A stretch of DNA of 6,800 nucleotides, from contig CAYYVT010000063.1 in NCBI GenBank assembly GCA_964475215.1, positions 1 through 6,800 on the forward strand, given 5' to 3'. The translations under genes and the position numbers were made by a program. Shown here piece after piece: positions 5,003 through 6,800 of this stretch. The notes beneath the pieces were generated by a model. That model was given only the letters and a program-made list of their open reading frames with translations, was not told the origin of the DNA and did not search any database. Positions within the stretch are counted from its first letter, which is position 1; every line of letters starts with the position of its first letter. The stretch is from DATKKG01 sp964475215. GTDB taxonomy: Archaea > Thermoproteota > Nitrososphaeria > Conexivisphaerales > DTJL01.

Positions 5003-5080
5003 GCATGGGCCATAAGGCGACTGCAGATCGCCCGTGACGCAATCACATCTCGGTGTCGCCACTCAATCCCTTTCACTGGG
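5003..5080. other. trmI-proS spacer
   Basis: The spacer holds no gene that I can support. A weak hairpin, GGCGA (5016-5020) with TCGCC (5028-5032) around a seven-base loop, follows the trmI stop, but there is no T-run after it. Nothing else stands out before the proS promoter. Confidence 0.4.
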
Positions 5081-5092
5081 AAAAGGTTTAAG
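5081..5092 (+). promoter_or_regulatory. Promoter of proS (BRE plus TATA box)
   Basis: AAAAGGTTTAAG has a purine-rich BRE directly before the TATA box TTTAAG (5087-5092). A start of transcription about 25 bases downstream, near 5115, would leave fewer than ten bases before the TTG at 5123. The same AAAGG and TTTAAG elements occur upstream of trmI. Confidence 0.65.
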
Positions 5093-5122
5093 AAAGCAAT
5101 TCAGGAGTGTAGACCGTTAATA

Positions 5123-6559
5123 TTGTCGGAGAAGAGGGTCGATAAGGAGAAGGACTTCAGCCAATGGTTCGACTCGATGCTCGAGCAGGCTCAGCTGGTG
5201 GACTCTCGTTATGGCATCAAGGGCTTCGTGGTCTACAGGGCCAACGCGATGCGCATCTGCAAGCGAATCTACGACATGCTCGGGGGGGAGTTGGAGGCCA
5301 AGGGCCACCAGCAGGTCCTCTTCCCTCTCCTCATACCATTCTCATCCTTCAAGAAGGAAAGCGAACACATCAAGGGGTTCGAAGATCAGGTCTTCATCAT
5401 AAGGGAGGCCGGCGGGGAAGAGCTGGAGGAGAAGCTGGTCATCCGGCCCACATCTGAGACTGCGATCTATCCCATGTACGCCCTCTGGCTGCGGAGCTAC
5501 CAGGACCTTCCCTTCAAGTTCTACCAGGCGGTGGCGGTATATCGAAGGGAGACGAGGGCGACGCGGCCACTGCTCAGGGGGAGGGAGTTCTTGTGGATAG
5601 AAAGCCATGACGTCTTCGCCTCGGCCCAGGGCGGGCTCGACCAGGTGAAGGAGGATCTGGCCACCTGCAGGAGGGTCTTCGATGACCTCGGGCTGGCCTT
5701 CATCGTGGCCGAAAGGGAGGAGTTCGACAGGTTCCCTGGAGCCGACATGTCGGTGGCCTATGATGCGCTCCTTCCTGATGGGCACGTGCTTCAGGTGGGA
5801 ACGACTCATTTCCTGGGTCAACATTTCACGAAGGCCTACGATGTCTCGTTCCTCGACGCGGCCGGGGAAAGGAAGACCCCATACTCTACCTGCTTCGGAC
5901 CTGGCGTCTCGCGTATACTGGCGGCTGTGGTGGCCACCCACGGTGACAACGACGGCCTTGTGTTGCCTTTCGGGCTATCCGAGTTCGACGTGGTCGTAAT
6001 ACCCATTCTCTACAAGGGGGTGGAAGAGAAGGTGAACGCAAGGGCCAGGGAGGTGGCCTCGACGCTCAAGGAGAAAGGATACTCCGTGTTCCTTGACGAT
6101 TCAGACCTGACCCCCGGAAAGAAATACTTCCGCTGGGAGACCAAAGGCGTCCCCGTGAGGGTGGAAATCGGCCAGAGGGAGGCGGCGCAGGGGACGGTCA
6201 CGCTATTCAGGCGCGACACGAAGAAGAGGATGACCGTCCCTGCGGACAGTTTGGCGGAGGCCATAGAAGCCCTGAGGCATGACATCCTGGAACAGCTCAG
6301 GTCAAGGGCCTGGGCAACTCTTCGGGAGAGGCTGGTCGTCGTAAAAGATCGGGCCTCCATGTTGGAGGCATCCGCCAGGCTCGCCATAATGAAAGCGCCT
6401 TATTGCGGTGCTAGGGAGTGCGCCGATTCCATCAAGGAGGCGACCGGCGGCTACGAGGTCAGGGGGAGGGACTTCGAAGACGGAACCAGACCCAAGGAAG
6501 GCTGTGTCTGGTGCGGGCGACCCGCGCAGCGCACCGTATACTTAGCCAAGGCCTTCTAG
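5123..6559 (+). CDS. proS: Prolyl-tRNA synthetase, archaeal/eukaryotic type
   Basis: This 478-residue class II synthetase attaches proline to tRNA-Pro in the cytoplasm. It lacks the editing insertion of bacterial ProRS. RPTSET (108-113) is the TxE loop that binds proline, RRETRATRPLLRGREFLWIESH (141-162) is motif 2, which binds ATP, GTTHFLGQHF (226-235) lines the proline site, and GPGVSRIL (259-266, Arg264) is motif 3. The anticodon-binding domain follows at about 285-390. The C-terminal domain has Cys428, Cys433, Cys461 and Cys464, the zinc site known from archaeal-type ProRS. These enzymes normally end in a Tyr whose carboxylate reaches the active site; here the last residue is Phe. TTG at 5123 fits the family N-terminus (DFSQWFDSML...YGIKGFVVYR) and lies just below the promoter without a Shine-Dalgarno site. 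The 3' end overlaps the opposing kinase gene by 18 bp. Confidence 0.97.
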   Translation: MSEKRVDKEKDFSQWFDSMLEQAQLVDSRYGIKGFVVYRANAMRICKRIYDMLGGELEAKGHQQVLFPLLIPFSSFKKESEHIKGFEDQVFIIREAGGEELEEKLVIRPTSETAIYPMYALWLRSYQDLPFKFYQAVAVYRRETRATRPLLRGREFLWIESHDVFASAQGGLDQVKEDLATCRRVFDDLGLAFIVAEREEFDRFPGADMSVAYDALLPDGHVLQVGTTHFLGQHFTKAYDVSFLDAAGERKTPYSTCFGPGVSRILAAVVATHGDNDGLVLPFGLSEFDVVVIPILYKGVEEKVNARAREVASTLKEKGYSVFLDDSDLTPGKKYFRWETKGVPVRVEIGQREAAQGTVTLFRRDTKKRMTVPADSLAEAIEALRHDILEQLRSRAWATLRERLVVVKDRASMLEASARLAIMKAPYCGARECADSIKEATGGYEVRGRDFEDGTRPKEGCVWCGRPAQRTVYLAKAF

Positions 6560-6800
6560 TGTCTCGACCTTAGGGATCAGCTCCGCCGCCATTCCCTCCA
6601 CCTCTTCGGCCTCCGGGATCTTCCCCAGGCCGGCCCGGTCAATCCGGCAGCTTGCGCAGGCCATAGCAAAGGCGAGAGAATCGCGAGGGCTTCTTGACAT
6701 CCTCGCCGCAGAGTAGCCAGCACCGAGAAGGTCCCCTGCTCCCACACCATCGAAGGCCTTGATTCGAGGAGGCCTGACATGGTACAGCTCCGTGCCCACC
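6542..6800 (-). CDS. PfkB-family carbohydrate/nucleoside kinase, C-terminal part
   Basis: The minus-strand frame is open from the window edge to a TAA at 6542-6544, so the 5' part of the gene is missing and the GTG near 6797 is internal. About 85 residues are visible. FDGVGAGDLLGAGYSAA matches PfkB signature 2 (D-T-x-G-A-G-D). Its last Asp is the catalytic base of ribokinase-like sugar and nucleoside kinases and the Gly-rich turn forms the anion hole. The usual Thr after the first Asp is Gly here. The helix SPRDSLAFAMACASCRIDRAG, lying over the ATP site, and the final PEAEEVEGM region are also typical. The sugar or nucleoside specificity is set by the missing N-terminal half. The gene converges on proS and overlaps it by 18 bp. 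Confidence 0.87.
   Translation of the reverse strand, partial: VGTELYHVRPPRIKAFDGVGAGDLLGAGYSAARMSRSPRDSLAFAMACASCRIDRAGLGKIPEAEEVEGMAAELIPKVETLEGLG

Noticed and set aside
5016..5032. Small hairpin after trmI as a terminator
   Set aside because: The stem is only 5 bp and no T-run follows. It could easily occur by chance in GC-rich sequence.
5342..5941. Long minus-strand reading frame of 199 codons opposite proS
   Set aside because: The + strand encodes the conserved ProRS core over the whole stretch. The antisense product has no family features.
1..6800. CRISPR array, insertion sequence, tRNA or rRNA gene
   Set aside because: No regularly spaced direct repeats, transposase motifs, terminal inverted repeats or cloverleaf sequences were found on reading the window.

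Overview
The window looks like part of an archaeal chromosome, probably from the Thermoproteota (thaumarchaeal or crenarchaeal side). The evidence is an archaeal/eukaryotic-type prolyl-tRNA synthetase, an archaeal TrmI tRNA methyltransferase, BRE/TATA-like promoters (AAAGG followed by TTTAAG), strong GGAGG/GGTGA ribosome-binding sites beside apparently leaderless genes, frequent GTG and TTG starts, and secreted proteins rich in N-glycosylation sequons with a Ser/Thr stalk. The phylum is inferred; the archaeal origin is well supported. The DNA is fairly GC-rich, with one short AT-rich stretch at about 1191-1262.

Region 1 (1-1195) is the 3' end of a molybdo-flavoenzyme operon. It holds the C-terminal tail of a xanthine-dehydrogenase-family molybdopterin subunit, with its catalytic glutamate, and a complete FAD-binding subunit. 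The FAD subunit carries a four-cysteine loop of the kind that holds an extra [4Fe-4S] cluster in the HcrB and PaoB types. A perfect 11-bp hairpin followed by a T-run closes the unit. The [2Fe-2S] subunit is not in the window and presumably lies upstream.

Region 2 (about 1200-4085) is a tightly packed, mostly overlapping cluster of six genes on the + strand. In order they are a 71-residue cytosolic protein, a retropepsin-like aspartic protease (Asp-Thr-Ala-Ser instead of Asp-Thr-Gly-Ala/Ser), a secreted protein with eight sequons, the two halves of a split YeeE/YedE-type sulfur-compound transporter, and a cell-surface protein with a signal peptide, a beta-rich domain, a Ser/Thr stalk and a C-terminal membrane anchor. 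Together this could be a membrane/surface sulfur-uptake module with an intracellular retroviral-type protease attached. I do not recognise this combination as a described system, and it is the part most worth following up.

Region 3 (4086-6800) is housekeeping. trmI (tRNA m1A methylation) and proS (prolyl-tRNA synthetase) each have their own TATA-type promoter. The 3' end of a PfkB-family sugar or nucleoside kinase lies on the minus strand and overlaps the end of proS by 18 bp. There are no rRNA or tRNA genes, CRISPR arrays or recognisable insertion sequences in the window.
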